From: Herbiconiux moechotypicola
GTDB taxonomy: Bacteria > Actinomycetota > Actinomycetes > Actinomycetales > Microbacteriaceae
Direction of reading: 5' to 3'
NCBI RefSeq assembly: GCF_024979255.1
Contig: NZ_JANLCN010000003.1
Span: forward strand, 248,001-312,000
Length of the DNA stretch: 64,000 nucleotides
In this document: positions 35,583-43,943 of the stretch, one piece after another
How positions within the stretch are numbered: position 1 is the stretch's first letter
Layout of the letters: each line of letters opens with the position of its first letter
Position numbers and translations under genes: made by a program
The notes under the pieces: model-generated
What the model saw: the letters and a program-made list of their open reading frames with translations, nothing else
The model's database searches: none
Told to the model about the DNA's origin: nothing

Positions 35583-38438
35583 TCAGCCCACCGTCACCCC
35601 GGTCACCAGGGGCGACTGCACCACGGCCGAGGTCGTGTCGGTGGTGCGCACGTAGTAGCTGTGCACCCCCTTCACGAGGGAGACCGTGCCGGCGTACCGG
35701 GCCCCGTCGGTGTAGTCGGTGTCACCGGGGTCGACCGGCGACATGGCGTGGATAACGCCGTCGATCACGAGTTCGACGGCGTGCGGAGCCGTTCCGTCGG
35801 CGTCGGTGTACTCGGCCTCGACCGTCACCGGCGTCGACGGCGTGAGGGTTCCCGCCGTGTGGCTCACGTCGGAGAGTACGGGAGCGGTGCCGCCGGCATC
35901 GTTGGTGAACTGGACCGAGTCGACGAACAGCTCGCCGTCGGTGTCGGCGGTCTGCTGCAGCCAGAACACGAGCTTGGCCTGCGAGCGATCGAGCCCCGGG
36001 AACGCCGCGAGATCGAAGTCGTACGTCGTCCAGGTGTTGGCGATCGCGATGGGCGCGGTCCCCGTCACGCGATGGTTCGAATCGGCGTCCGACACCTCGA
36101 TGCGCAGGCGGAGGTTGGGTGAGGGGCTCCGCATCGTGACCGAGAGGTAGCGGTAGCCGTCGGCGTCCACCGAGTGGTGCCAGGGCTGGAACTTCGCCTG
36201 CGACATGGCGGTGGCGGGATTCTGGAAGAACCGCCCCACGGTTCGGTCGTCGACGGTCGTGTTGGTGACCTGCCCCACGCCGGCGTGGTTGTTGTACCAG
36301 TTCACCCAGGTGTACCCCTGCACCCCGAACAGGCCGTCGCGACCGAATCCGTCGTAGAGCAGCGGCGTCTCGGGCGTGGGCAGCGGAGGCGCGACCGTGT
36401 AGTGGGCGGAGCTGTAGCTGTAGGCCCCGCTCGCCTGGGTGCCCCGCACGTCGATGCGCGCGTTGGTGTAGGGCGCCTGGCCACTCACGTCGACGTGCCC
36501 GGTCGACACGCCGCCGGATGCGGTCATCGGCGTCCAGTCCGGGCCGAGCGCGTGTCCCGTGAGCGACGTGCCGCTCTGGGCGAAGACCGTCACGTCGCCG
36601 GTCACGTAGTCGCCGATGCGCGGGGATCCGACGGTGAGCGCGGTCGGTGGCGTCCCCGTCGACCAGGGAGCGTCGCCGGCGGCGGTGAGGCCGAAGAGGG
36701 CCGAGAAGAGACCGGCTTGGATGCTCACGCTGTACTCGTTGTAGCGCCACTGCTGACCGACGTCCTGCGCGCCCGGGCGGTCTTGGTACCAAGGGCTCGC
36801 GCTGGTCATGTCGAGCGGGTCTTTCACGTTCGGACCCGACACGAGCGCCCCGGGCAGGACGATGCCCGTGCCACCGGCGGTCTGGCCCTGCTCGTCGAGC
36901 CTCGTGTGCAGGAAGGTCGTGAACGTCTCCCCCACGCCCGAGACCCAGCTCGTGCCCCACGGGTTGTTGCCGAACACCCAGTACAGCCCCTTCTGCACCG
37001 CGCGGAGGGCGCGCTGGTCGCCGAACAGCTCCCAGTAGCGCAGCGCATCCGCCATGTACGACACGTGCGGCTCGTTCACCCCGAAGTTCTTGAACTGGTC
37101 GATCACGCCGTACGGGGTGTCGTCGGTGGAGGAGAGCACGTAGTCCAGCTGCTTCTTGAGGTAGCGCTGGATGTCGAGCTTGCCCGCCGCGGTGGCCACG
37201 GGGTAGAGCTCGGCCATCGACAGCGGCCCCATGTCCCAGTAGTTCGTGCTCGACAGGATCGTGAACGGCGTCGCCGCGATCGTCGCCTCGGCCGAGGTGC
37301 GATACGCCGCGTCCCCCGTCAGCAGGTGCAGCTGCACCTCGGCGAACAGCAGCGAGTTCGCGATGCCGCCCCGCGTGGTCGAGTAGCCGCCGAGGGGATC
37401 GCCGCGGTGCGAGTCGGCGTAGTCGTAGAACTCGACCGCTCCCTCCTCGGCCTCGACGGCCAGGGCCTCCCACGCGGCGGCGTCGGCCACGGCGATGTCG
37501 CCGCTGTCGATGGCGGCGCGGATCGCCCGGGCGGTGGCGGCGAGCGACCCCGACGCCTTCGCGGAGCCGCCCACGCCCATCCCCGAGATGCGGCGGTCGT
37601 CGGCCGTGCCGACCACGCCGTCGGTGTGGAACTCCGGGTGCTGGAACCCGCCGCTGCCCTTCACGTCCCAGAACGGACCGCCGAAGGCGTCGAGCATCCG
37701 GAGCAGGTACTCGCTGCCGAACCAGGCCTCGTCGACGAGGTCGGGCACGCCGTTCGCGTCGTTGTCGAAGGCGACCTCCGGGGTGTCGCCGTAGCGCAGG
37801 TACGAGATGGCGATGTTGCCCGCGACCCACTGGTTGCCGCCGTAGATGCCGTAGTCGCCGGCGTCGTACCAGCCGCCCGTGAGGTCGTAGTGCACGGTGC
37901 CGTCCTCCGAGGCGGCGTCGTCGAGGTGCCCGGCGGCGTGGTAGACCTTCTCCGACGGGGCGATGCTGCTGTAGCCGTCGGGGTAGGCGTCCTCGGTCGC
38001 GACGCCGGAGCGCTGCAGCCGGTAGAACGCGGTCATCTCGTCCAGGTAGCCCGCCCACATGTTCTCGTCGATGGCGAAGCGCGGTGACCGTACGCCTCCG
38101 ATCTCGAGCGCGTAGTCGTCGCCGACGGTCGTGAAGGCGCTGAAGTCGACCTGGTAGACGCGGTCGCCCCAGGTCGTGCCGCGGTCCAGCAGTGTGCACG
38201 AGGGCAGCACGACGGTCTCGCCCTGGAGCACGCGGCAGCTCGTGGCGCCCGGCAGCGCTCCGTCGGCCACGGCGAAGCCCACCTTGTAGCCGGCGGCGCT
38301 GTAGCCGCCCTGGCTCACGGTGACCCGGTCGATGGTGGCGGCGGATGCGGGTGGGGCCGTGATCATCGACCCTCCCAGCGCGACGGCCGTCGCGAGCGCC
38401 GCGCCTCCCCACATCGCATGAATTCGTCGTCGTGACAT
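35583..38438 (-). CDS. Secreted glycoside hydrolase family 9, probable endo-xanthanase
   Basis: A protein of 951 residues with a Sec signal (about 1-34). A CelD-type N-terminal Ig domain (about 38-125) precedes the GH9 barrel: catalytic DAGD at 192-195, NGVPDLVDEA at 229-238, FGNNPWGTSW near 489-498 and the C-terminal NE pair at 567-568. The downstream modules include a CBM-like beta-sandwich (about 705-850) and Ig-like domains. GH9 members include cellulases and the endo-xanthanases of Microbacterium XT11 and Paenibacillus nanensis; context favours the latter. The gene is monocistronic, divergent from the regulator. Confidence 0.88.
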   Translation of the reverse strand: MSRRRIHAMWGGAALATAVALGGSMITAPPASAATIDRVTVSQGGYSAAGYKVGFAVADGALPGATSCRVLQGETVVLPSCTLLDRGTTWGDRVYQVDFSAFTTVGDDYALEIGGVRSPRFAIDENMWAGYLDEMTAFYRLQRSGVATEDAYPDGYSSIAPSEKVYHAAGHLDDAASEDGTVHYDLTGGWYDAGDYGIYGGNQWVAGNIAISYLRYGDTPEVAFDNDANGVPDLVDEAWFGSEYLLRMLDAFGGPFWDVKGSGGFQHPEFHTDGVVGTADDRRISGMGVGGSAKASGSLAATARAIRAAIDSGDIAVADAAAWEALAVEAEEGAVEFYDYADSHRGDPLGGYSTTRGGIANSLLFAEVQLHLLTGDAAYRTSAEATIAATPFTILSSTNYWDMGPLSMAELYPVATAAGKLDIQRYLKKQLDYVLSSTDDTPYGVIDQFKNFGVNEPHVSYMADALRYWELFGDQRALRAVQKGLYWVFGNNPWGTSWVSGVGETFTTFLHTRLDEQGQTAGGTGIVLPGALVSGPNVKDPLDMTSASPWYQDRPGAQDVGQQWRYNEYSVSIQAGLFSALFGLTAAGDAPWSTGTPPTALTVGSPRIGDYVTGDVTVFAQSGTSLTGHALGPDWTPMTASGGVSTGHVDVSGQAPYTNARIDVRGTQASGAYSYSSAHYTVAPPLPTPETPLLYDGFGRDGLFGVQGYTWVNWYNNHAGVGQVTNTTVDDRTVGRFFQNPATAMSQAKFQPWHHSVDADGYRYLSVTMRSPSPNLRLRIEVSDADSNHRVTGTAPIAIANTWTTYDFDLAAFPGLDRSQAKLVFWLQQTADTDGELFVDSVQFTNDAGGTAPVLSDVSHTAGTLTPSTPVTVEAEYTDADGTAPHAVELVIDGVIHAMSPVDPGDTDYTDGARYAGTVSLVKGVHSYYVRTTDTTSAVVQSPLVTGVTVG

Positions 38439-38495
38439 GGACCTCTCCTTCGAAGTACGTGTCGGCGGCCTCGCCGGCGCCTCAGTATCGACACA

Positions 38496-38569
38496 TTTCG
38501 AAACTTAAAGCAAGGTTTGTAAACTTAATGAGCGATTCCGGCGAGTGACCCTCCAGTCATGTTCGAAAC
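38496..38569. promoter_or_regulatory. Tandem operator-like repeats between GH9 and regulator genes
   Basis: TTTCGAAACTTAA at 38496-38508 and TTTGTAAACTTAA at 38516-38528 match at 11 of 13 positions with a 20-base period, so they lie on roughly the same DNA face. TTCGAAAC recurs at 38562-38569. The region is AT-rich against its surroundings and divergent. These are candidate binding sites for the DeoR/LacI-type regulator. Confidence 0.55.
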
Positions 38570-38632
38570 CGTTCATTGCGTTATGATGGGCGCACGTCAG
38601 CCTCACGAGTCAGCCTCACGAAGGGGGGAGAC

Positions 38633-39697
38633 ATGCTCGCAGCCGAGCGGCGCGCCCTGATCCTCGACCGCGCCCAGCACGACGGTGCCGTGCGGATCGC
38701 CTCTCTCGTCGACGACATCGGCGTCTCGCACGTCACGATCCGGCGCGACCTCGACGCCCTGGTGGCGGAGCGCATCCTCGACAAGGTGCGCGGCGGAGCG
38801 GTGCTGCGCGGCGATCACACGCCGCACCAGTCCCCGGAGACGTTCACCGGCACGATCGGCGTCGTCGTCCCCACCTCCTACTACTACCGCTACGTCGTCG
38901 AGGGCATCGACGACGCGCTGGCCCCCGGCGGCGAGATGAAGCTCGTCATCTCGGAGTACGACCTCGAGGAGGAGTACCGCCTCATCGACGAACTCGTGCG
39001 CGAGGGCGTCGACGGTCTGCTCTGGGTGCCGACGGTCTCCGAGCACGCCGCTCCCGCCGGGTTCCGCGAGGCGGTCGAGCGCCTTCAGGTTCCGGTGGTG
39101 TTCGTCGAGCGCGAGATGCCGGGGGGCGGCCTGGGTTCGGTCTCGTCGGTGCGTTCGGCGCACGAGCGGGGCGCCCACAGCGCCCTGAAGCACCTCTCCG
39201 ATCTCGGCCATCGCCGGCTCGTCATGGTGAGCCGGGGCAGCTCGCAGAGCTCGGAGTTCGTGCGCATCGGGTCGAGGGATGCGATCGGCCGGCTCGGGAT
39301 GGACGAGCAGAGCGTCATCCTCGGCCCGGGAGAACTCGGTTCCGGCCCCCGCTGGGAGCGTGGCAGTGCCGACGTCGTGCTCGACACCGTCGAGCGCATC
39401 GGGGCCACCGCCGTGTTCTGCCACGGTGACGAGAACTCGCTCTTCGGCCTCCTGCAGAACGCCCGGGCGCGCGGACTCTCCGTTCCCGACCGGCTCTCGA
39501 TCGTGGCCTACGACGACGATGTCTCGGCGCGCGCCGATCCGCCCATCTCCGCCGTGGCCCCCGATCGTCGCCGTGTGGGCGCTCTGGCGACGCGACTGCT
39601 CATCGACCTCATCCGGGAGCCGAGCGCCGAGCCGCCGCTCCAGATCCAGGTCGAGCCCCGCCTCGTGCTGCGCGCCTCCACCGCTCCCGCGCCGTGA
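38633..39697 (+). CDS. Regulator with DeoR-type HTH and LacI-type sensor domain
   Basis: A protein of 354 residues, ATG 38633 directly behind GGGGGGAGAC. The N-terminus (RRALILDRAQHDGAVRI, then VSHVTIRRDLDALVAE and VRGGAVL) is a DeoR-type winged helix. From about residue 75 it has a periplasmic-binding-like sensor of the LacI/GalR type (IGVVVPTSYYYRYVVEGIDDAL, YDDDVSARADPPISAV). This mixed build is known in Actinobacteria. It is divergent from GH9 and probably represses the polysaccharide locus until a sugar binds. Confidence 0.85.
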   Translation: MLAAERRALILDRAQHDGAVRIASLVDDIGVSHVTIRRDLDALVAERILDKVRGGAVLRGDHTPHQSPETFTGTIGVVVPTSYYYRYVVEGIDDALAPGGEMKLVISEYDLEEEYRLIDELVREGVDGLLWVPTVSEHAAPAGFREAVERLQVPVVFVEREMPGGGLGSVSSVRSAHERGAHSALKHLSDLGHRRLVMVSRGSSQSSEFVRIGSRDAIGRLGMDEQSVILGPGELGSGPRWERGSADVVLDTVERIGATAVFCHGDENSLFGLLQNARARGLSVPDRLSIVAYDDDVSARADPPISAVAPDRRRVGALATRLLIDLIREPSAEPPLQIQVEPRLVLRASTAPAP

Positions 39698-40341
39698 GCC
39701 GCATCCTGCTGTTCTCGGGGGGCGGCGACTACGCCGATCCCTGGCACCCGTTCGCCGAGACCAGCGCCCTCGTGGCCGGGACCCTCCGGGCCTCCCACCA
39801 CGACGTGACAGTCGTCGACACCCTCGACGCGCTGCAGGAATCGCTCGACGACGGCGACCTGCTCGTCGTCAACGCCGGCGGCGGCCCCACCGCGCATCCG
39901 CTCGACGATCGACTCGCGACGATCGTATCCGGTCACCGAGGGCCTCTCCTCGCCCTGCACGTCGCGGCGACCCTGCTGCCCGGTCACGACGAGTGGGAGG
40001 AGTCGCTCGGCGGCCGGTGGGTGCGCGGGGTCTCGATGCACCCCGAGCGGGGTGCTCTCCGACTGCGGGCGGTCTCCGACTCCGCGGTGGTGAGCGGGCT
40101 GGAGCCCCTCGACACGATCGACGAGGCCTACTCCTGGCTGCGGGTCTCCCCCGCCGCCGAGGTGCTGCTCGTGCACGACTACGACGACACCGAGCATCCC
40201 GCGGCCTGGACCCTCGACCGCGACGGCCGCCGAGCGGCCTACACGTCCCTGGGTCACGACCCCGCCGCCTACGAGTCTCCCCTCGCCGGCGCCCTCCTGC
40301 GCCGCCTGACGGCATGGCTCACGGCCGACGTCCCGGCCTGA
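39694..40341 (+). CDS. ThuA-like glutamine-amidotransferase-fold protein
   Basis: A protein of 215 residues starting at a GTG that overlaps the regulator stop (GTGA). The opening ILLFSGGGDYADPWHPFAET, the GDLLVVNAGGG and LLALHVAATLL segments and a C-terminal YTSLGHDPAAYESP are typical of ThuA. ThuA in Sinorhizobium works with a Gfo/Idh-type partner (ThuB) in trehalose oxidation to a 3-keto sugar. A similar step on a sugar of this locus is possible because a Gfo/Idh protein is encoded in the operon. Confidence 0.75.
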   Translation: MSRILLFSGGGDYADPWHPFAETSALVAGTLRASHHDVTVVDTLDALQESLDDGDLLVVNAGGGPTAHPLDDRLATIVSGHRGPLLALHVAATLLPGHDEWEESLGGRWVRGVSMHPERGALRLRAVSDSAVVSGLEPLDTIDEAYSWLRVSPAAEVLLVHDYDDTEHPAAWTLDRDGRRAAYTSLGHDPAAYESPLAGALLRRLTAWLTADVPA

Positions 40342-40372
40342 CCGCGCAGGGCGGCCGCTCGCGCGATGGTCG

Positions 40373-40816
40373 TCAGCGAACCAGCGAAAGCGCCCCCGGC
40401 ACCGGCACGAGGGTGCGGGCGAGGGGCAGTCGCTCCCAGTCGAGGCTTCCGGCCGGGAAGAGGTCCGCGATCGGAAACAGCGTGACCGCCTCGATGGGTG
40501 CGGCGTAGACGACCGAGTCGATGCCGGCCCAGACGGCCGCGGCCGCACACATCAGGCAGGGCTCGCACGAACTGTAGAGCACCGCACCGGCGAGCGAGGT
40601 GCGGCCCAGCGACCGGCAGGCCTCGCGGATGGCGCACACCTCCGCATGCGCCGTGGGGTCGCCGGAGCTCACGACCGCATTGGACTCGAGGCTCACCACC
40701 ACCCCGTCGAGCACCACCACCGCACCGAACGGGGCGTCACCACGCGCCCGCGCCCCCTCCGCTGCGCTCACGGCGCTCTGCAGTGCGGCGACTCCCGCCG
40801 GCGTGATCGGGGTCAC
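40373..40816 (-). CDS. Nucleoside/nucleobase deaminase (CDA-fold)
   Basis: A protein of 147 residues. The zinc site HAE is at 57-59 and PCLMC at 86-90, the guanine/adenosine-deaminase-type pattern. GTG 40816 overlaps the stop of the oxygenase gene, so it is the last gene of a three-gene minus-strand unit. It probably deaminates a purine, pyrimidine or related amino heterocycle taken up by the binding protein. The exact base cannot be read from the sequence. Confidence 0.88.
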   Translation of the reverse strand: MTPITPAGVAALQSAVSAAEGARARGDAPFGAVVVLDGVVVSLESNAVVSSGDPTAHAEVCAIREACRSLGRTSLAGAVLYSSCEPCLMCAAAAVWAGIDSVVYAAPIEAVTLFPIADLFPAGSLDWERLPLARTLVPVPGALSLVR

Positions 40817-41742
40817 GCCGTGACCTTCATGGCCTCGATCTTCGCGACGAAGTGCTGGCCGGAGGTGATGGTCTCGTACTTCGGGGCCGAGCTTTCGTCG
40901 AGCGAGGCGATGACGGCGTCCTTGTTGGGCTGGTGGAAGAACGCGAACGAAAGTCGGTCACTGTCCCAGGCGCCGTCGGCGGGATTCGTCACCCGGTGAA
41001 GGGTGGAGTTCCACACGTCGTTGGTCCAGCGCTGCATGAGGTCGCCGAGGTTGATCACGAATGTTCCGGCGATCACCGGCACGGGCTGCCACTCCTCCCC
41101 GTCCCACACCTCGAGGCCCTCCACGGAGGGAGCGGCGTAGAGCACGGTCACGCCACCGAAGTCGGTGTGCGCGCCGCCGCGCAGCTGCCCGGGCAGCGGC
41201 TGCTCCTGCATCGGCGGGTAGTGGAACACACCGAGGTTGCTGTCGTGGCGGAAGGTGAACTGCTCGAAGTAGTCGCGCTCCCGTCCGAGGGCGACCGCGA
41301 AGATCTCCATCAGCGTGTCGGCGACAGCGTTCATGGCGAAGTAGTAGTCGGTGAGCGCCAATCGGAGCCCCCGGGTGGACTCCTCATCTCCCCACACCGG
41401 GGAGGACGGGTCGAGGATGTCGTGCCGCTTCGCCGCGAAGCCCTCACGAAGGTCGGCCGGGGCCTCGGCGCCCAGCGACTGCCCGAGCGACATGTTCGCG
41501 AACTCGCTGTAGCCGCCGTGGTAGCCGTCGCGGTAGTGCTGAAGCTTCGTGTCGACCGGCGCGGCGAAGAAGCGGCTCATGGCCTCGACCCCGCGGTCGA
41601 GGATGGGCTGCGGCACGCCGTGTCCGGTGATCACGAGGAAGCCGAGATCGCGGCAGGCCCGATCGATCTCGGCGACCACGGCCTCCGGTGCGGTGCCGTC
41701 GGTGAAGGGGCTGATGTCGATGACGGGGACGGTGAGGGTCAT
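40813..41742 (-). CDS. Isopenicillin N synthase-like Fe(II)/2OG dioxygenase
   Basis: A protein of 309 residues with the DIOX_N start VPVIDISPFTDG and the iron ligands His192-x-Asp194 and His249; Arg263-x-Ser265 is the 2-oxoglutarate-binding motif. The family hydroxylates or demethylates small molecules, including nucleobases. In an operon with a deaminase and a binding lipoprotein it is likely catabolic or salvage-related rather than antibiotic biosynthesis. A 44-base gap separates it from the upstream lipoprotein gene. Confidence 0.88.
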   Translation of the reverse strand: MTLTVPVIDISPFTDGTAPEAVVAEIDRACRDLGFLVITGHGVPQPILDRGVEAMSRFFAAPVDTKLQHYRDGYHGGYSEFANMSLGQSLGAEAPADLREGFAAKRHDILDPSSPVWGDEESTRGLRLALTDYYFAMNAVADTLMEIFAVALGRERDYFEQFTFRHDSNLGVFHYPPMQEQPLPGQLRGGAHTDFGGVTVLYAAPSVEGLEVWDGEEWQPVPVIAGTFVINLGDLMQRWTNDVWNSTLHRVTNPADGAWDSDRLSFAFFHQPNKDAVIASLDESSAPKYETITSGQHFVAKIEAMKVTA

Positions 41743-41786
41743 GGGTCCTGGCCTTTCTCGAGAGGGATGACGGAACGGATGCCGGC

Positions 41787-42962
41787 TCAGTCGGCCGGCA
41801 GACCGATCGACGGGTCGATGTAGTCGTTCGTGTAGAGCTGCTCGGCGGTGAGGCCTTCGGCAGGTGCGGAACCGGCTGCGAGGGCGATGGGGCCGACGAT
41901 GTCGAGCATCCGCTGCACCCGTTCCGGGTCGAAGTCGCCGATGGCGCCGTCGTCGCCGTTGGAGACGAGTCCGTCGGCCAGGGCGCTCGAGACACCGAAC
42001 TCCGCCGCGCCGCGGGTGTAGACGATTCCGGTGTCGTAGGCCTCCACCGCCTCGAGGATGAGGTCGATCACGGGCTCCGGATCGGCATAGAAGTCCACCT
42101 CGGCCTGCTGCATCACCGGCACGAGCTTCGCGAGACATCCGTCGAGTTCGTCGAGGGCGTCGGCGCGCACGGACATGGTGGCGGTGTAGTTCGGGTAGCC
42201 CGCGTCGGCCACGAGCTGGTAGGCCACCGGCTTGTCCCACGCCTCGATCTCGTTCTCGTAGAGGTAGGGCTCGCTGCTCGCGAAGCCCTGCTGCGCATCC
42301 TTGCCGCCGCTCGCGATGAACGCGGCCGGGGTGCCGTCGTAGCCTCCGTCGGCGTTCTCTGCAGCGATGAGGCCCGACTGGATGAGGTACTCCATGTACG
42401 GCGCGCCGCCGTAGTAGCGCACCACCGCATCCGTCTTGCCGATGTCGGCGATGGTGGTGGCGTCGGGGTAGGTTGCCGGGTCCCACATGATGATCTGCGG
42501 GCTGACCTCCAAGGGGGCCATCACCGACACCGTGGGCTGCTCAGCCGACGCGATGATCTGACCGTCCGTCTGCACGTAGCCGAGAGTGATCGAGGGGTCG
42601 GCGTACATCTGGCTCGACACCGTCTGGAACCCGATCGCCGGGCCCCCTGCCCGAATCTCGAGCTGGACGCCGGTGTATTCGCCTCCCGAGTAGAGCGGCC
42701 CCGAGACCGATTTGCCGGAGGAGTCGATGACGGGGTCGGGTCCGAGCAGCTCGTAGAGGTGGCCGTGCTCGGAGCTGGGGTTCCAGTCGGTCTGCACCAC
42801 GACCGTGGCGGGGCAGTCGGCCGAGAGATCGACGGCGCCGATGGCGGCGGAGGAGGACGAGGCGCCCGGTGACGCCGGAGCGGCGGACGAGCAGCCGGAG
42901 GCCGCCAGGGCGAGGCCGGCCGCGGCGGCGGTACCGAGAAGGAGACGAGGTGCTGTTCGCAT
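41787..42962 (-). CDS. NitT/TauT-type ABC substrate-binding lipoprotein
   Basis: A protein of 391 residues; ATG 42962 gives a clean lipoprotein signal with lipobox AASGC, so I preferred it to the ATG at 42980. CPATVVVQTDWNPSSEHG near residue 50 and VVRYYGGAPYMEYLI are typical of NMT1/ThiY-like proteins that bind small nitrogenous or heterocyclic ligands. No permease or ATPase gene is adjacent, so it is an orphan in this window. It is divergent from the XRE-cupin regulator. Confidence 0.85.
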   Translation of the reverse strand: MRTAPRLLLGTAAAAGLALAASGCSSAAPASPGASSSSAAIGAVDLSADCPATVVVQTDWNPSSEHGHLYELLGPDPVIDSSGKSVSGPLYSGGEYTGVQLEIRAGGPAIGFQTVSSQMYADPSITLGYVQTDGQIIASAEQPTVSVMAPLEVSPQIIMWDPATYPDATTIADIGKTDAVVRYYGGAPYMEYLIQSGLIAAENADGGYDGTPAAFIASGGKDAQQGFASSEPYLYENEIEAWDKPVAYQLVADAGYPNYTATMSVRADALDELDGCLAKLVPVMQQAEVDFYADPEPVIDLILEAVEAYDTGIVYTRGAAEFGVSSALADGLVSNGDDGAIGDFDPERVQRMLDIVGPIALAAGSAPAEGLTAEQLYTNDYIDPSIGLPAD

Positions 42963-43127
42963 GGTGATCCTTATCCGCAAGGGTGCGCGAGAATAGTCGA
43001 GAAGAATATGATGAAGAACGAAAGCAGCCTTCCGGCAGCTCTAGTGGAGCGAAATATAACCTGTGGGAATATCTAACGCCCTCGCGATTTCCGCTCCGTT
43101 TCCGCCGTATTACCGGGACGTGTCGAA

Positions 43128-43715
43128 ATGAACGACCCGGCGGGCAGCGAGACCGCGCCCGAGTCGGCTCTCAGCCGTCAGGTGGGCGAGCGCATCCGCG
43201 GCGCCCGCAAGAAGGCATCGCTCTCCATGGTGGAGCTCGCCGCCGAGGCGGACATCAGCCAGCCCTTCCTGAGCAAGGTGGAGCGCGGCGAGGCCACCCC
43301 CTCGCTGCACACGCTCTACAAACTGGGCAACGCGCTCGGTCTGCATCCCTCCGACCTCATGCCCGCCCCCGACCCCGCCAACGTCACGGTCATCCGCGCG
43401 TCCGAGGGCTCTCTGGTGTCCGCTGCCAATGACGACCAGTCACCGCTCGGGCGTCTCCTCCGGGCCGGAGAGGGAAGCCGCATCGAGATCTTCGACTACT
43501 CCGTCGACGAGGCACGCAACGTCGGCGACTGGTTCGAACACGACGGCGAGTCCGCCCTGGTGCTCCTCAGCGGGCTACTGCGGGTGGATGTGCGTGGCCA
43601 GGGCGAATGGGAGCTCGCCGGCCACGACGTCATGTTCTTCCGGGGGCCCGTCAGCACCCGCTGGACCGCCCGCGGGCCGGAACCGGCGGCACTCTTGCTG
43701 TTCACCGTGAAGTGA
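43128..43715 (+). CDS. XRE-family regulator with C-terminal cupin domain
   Basis: A protein of 195 residues. The HTH lies at about 20-75 (IRGARKKASLSMVELAAEA, ISQPFLSKVERGEATPS). A cupin domain occupies about 110-195, with GDWFEHDGESALVLLSG and a closing WTARGPEPAALLLF. Such regulators sense small ligands and control adjacent uptake and catabolic genes. It is divergent from the lipoprotein-oxygenase-deaminase unit across 165 bases and is its likely regulator. Confidence 0.88.
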   Translation: MNDPAGSETAPESALSRQVGERIRGARKKASLSMVELAAEADISQPFLSKVERGEATPSLHTLYKLGNALGLHPSDLMPAPDPANVTVIRASEGSLVSAANDDQSPLGRLLRAGEGSRIEIFDYSVDEARNVGDWFEHDGESALVLLSGLLRVDVRGQGEWELAGHDVMFFRGPVSTRWTARGPEPAALLLFTVK

Positions 43716-43735
43716 CCTGCGGGTGATACGAAAAG

Positions 43736-43767
43736 CGGGAGCCTCAGCCACGTGGCCGAGACTCCCG
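43736..43767. terminator. Bidirectional terminator after the XRE-cupin gene
   Basis: CGGGAGCCTCAGCCA pairs with TGGCCGAGACTCCCG with two mismatches that would be G-U in one strand. The minus-strand side is followed by GCTTTT, the plus side by TTCATCCTCTTCT. It separates the regulator from the tRNA fragment. Confidence 0.7.
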
Positions 43768-43781
43768 TTCATCCTCTTCTG

Positions 43782-43823
43782 TCGGGCTGACAGGATTTGA
43801 ACCTGCGACCCCTTGACCCCCAG
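43782..43823 (-). tRNA. 3' half of tRNA-Pro(GGG): element attachment site
   Basis: Read on the minus strand, the segment runs from the anticodon loop CTGGGGG (anticodon GGG) through stem TCAAG and T-arm GCAGGTTCAAATCCTGT to the acceptor strand CAGCCCG plus discriminator A. The expected 5' half (acceptor CGGGCTG, D-arm and anticodon 5' strand) is absent; unrelated sequence follows immediately at 43824. Because the missing half faces higher coordinates, the inserted element extends to the right and the intact tRNA should mark its other end. Confidence 0.85.
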
Positions 43824-43874
43824 GCGTCCAGACACATCTATCGCGGCCGAAATCCGCGTGCTTCCGGGCCTCAG

Positions 43875-43935
43875 ATCATGCAGAGCACGTCACGAGATGC
43901 ATGGTTTGCATGATTCTGGTCCCCTTCTGGTCCCC
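43875..43935. repeat. Repeats beside the attachment site
   Basis: ATCATGCA (43875-43882) is inverted exactly as TGCATGAT (43907-43914), and TTCTGGTCCCC occurs twice in tandem (43914-43924 and 43925-43935). They lie about 50-110 bases inside the element from the tRNA fragment. This is where recombinase arm-type or excisionase sites of tyrosine-integrase elements are expected. Confidence 0.6.
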
Positions 43936-43943
43936 CTCATCAA

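Noticed and set aside
40813-41742. Beta-lactam biosynthesis enzyme
   Set aside because: The IPNS-like fold is shared by many oxygenases, and no peptide synthetase or other antibiotic gene is nearby.
43782-43823. Functional tRNA-Pro gene
   Set aside because: The 5' half including the acceptor, D-arm and anticodon 5' strand is missing, so no cloverleaf can form.
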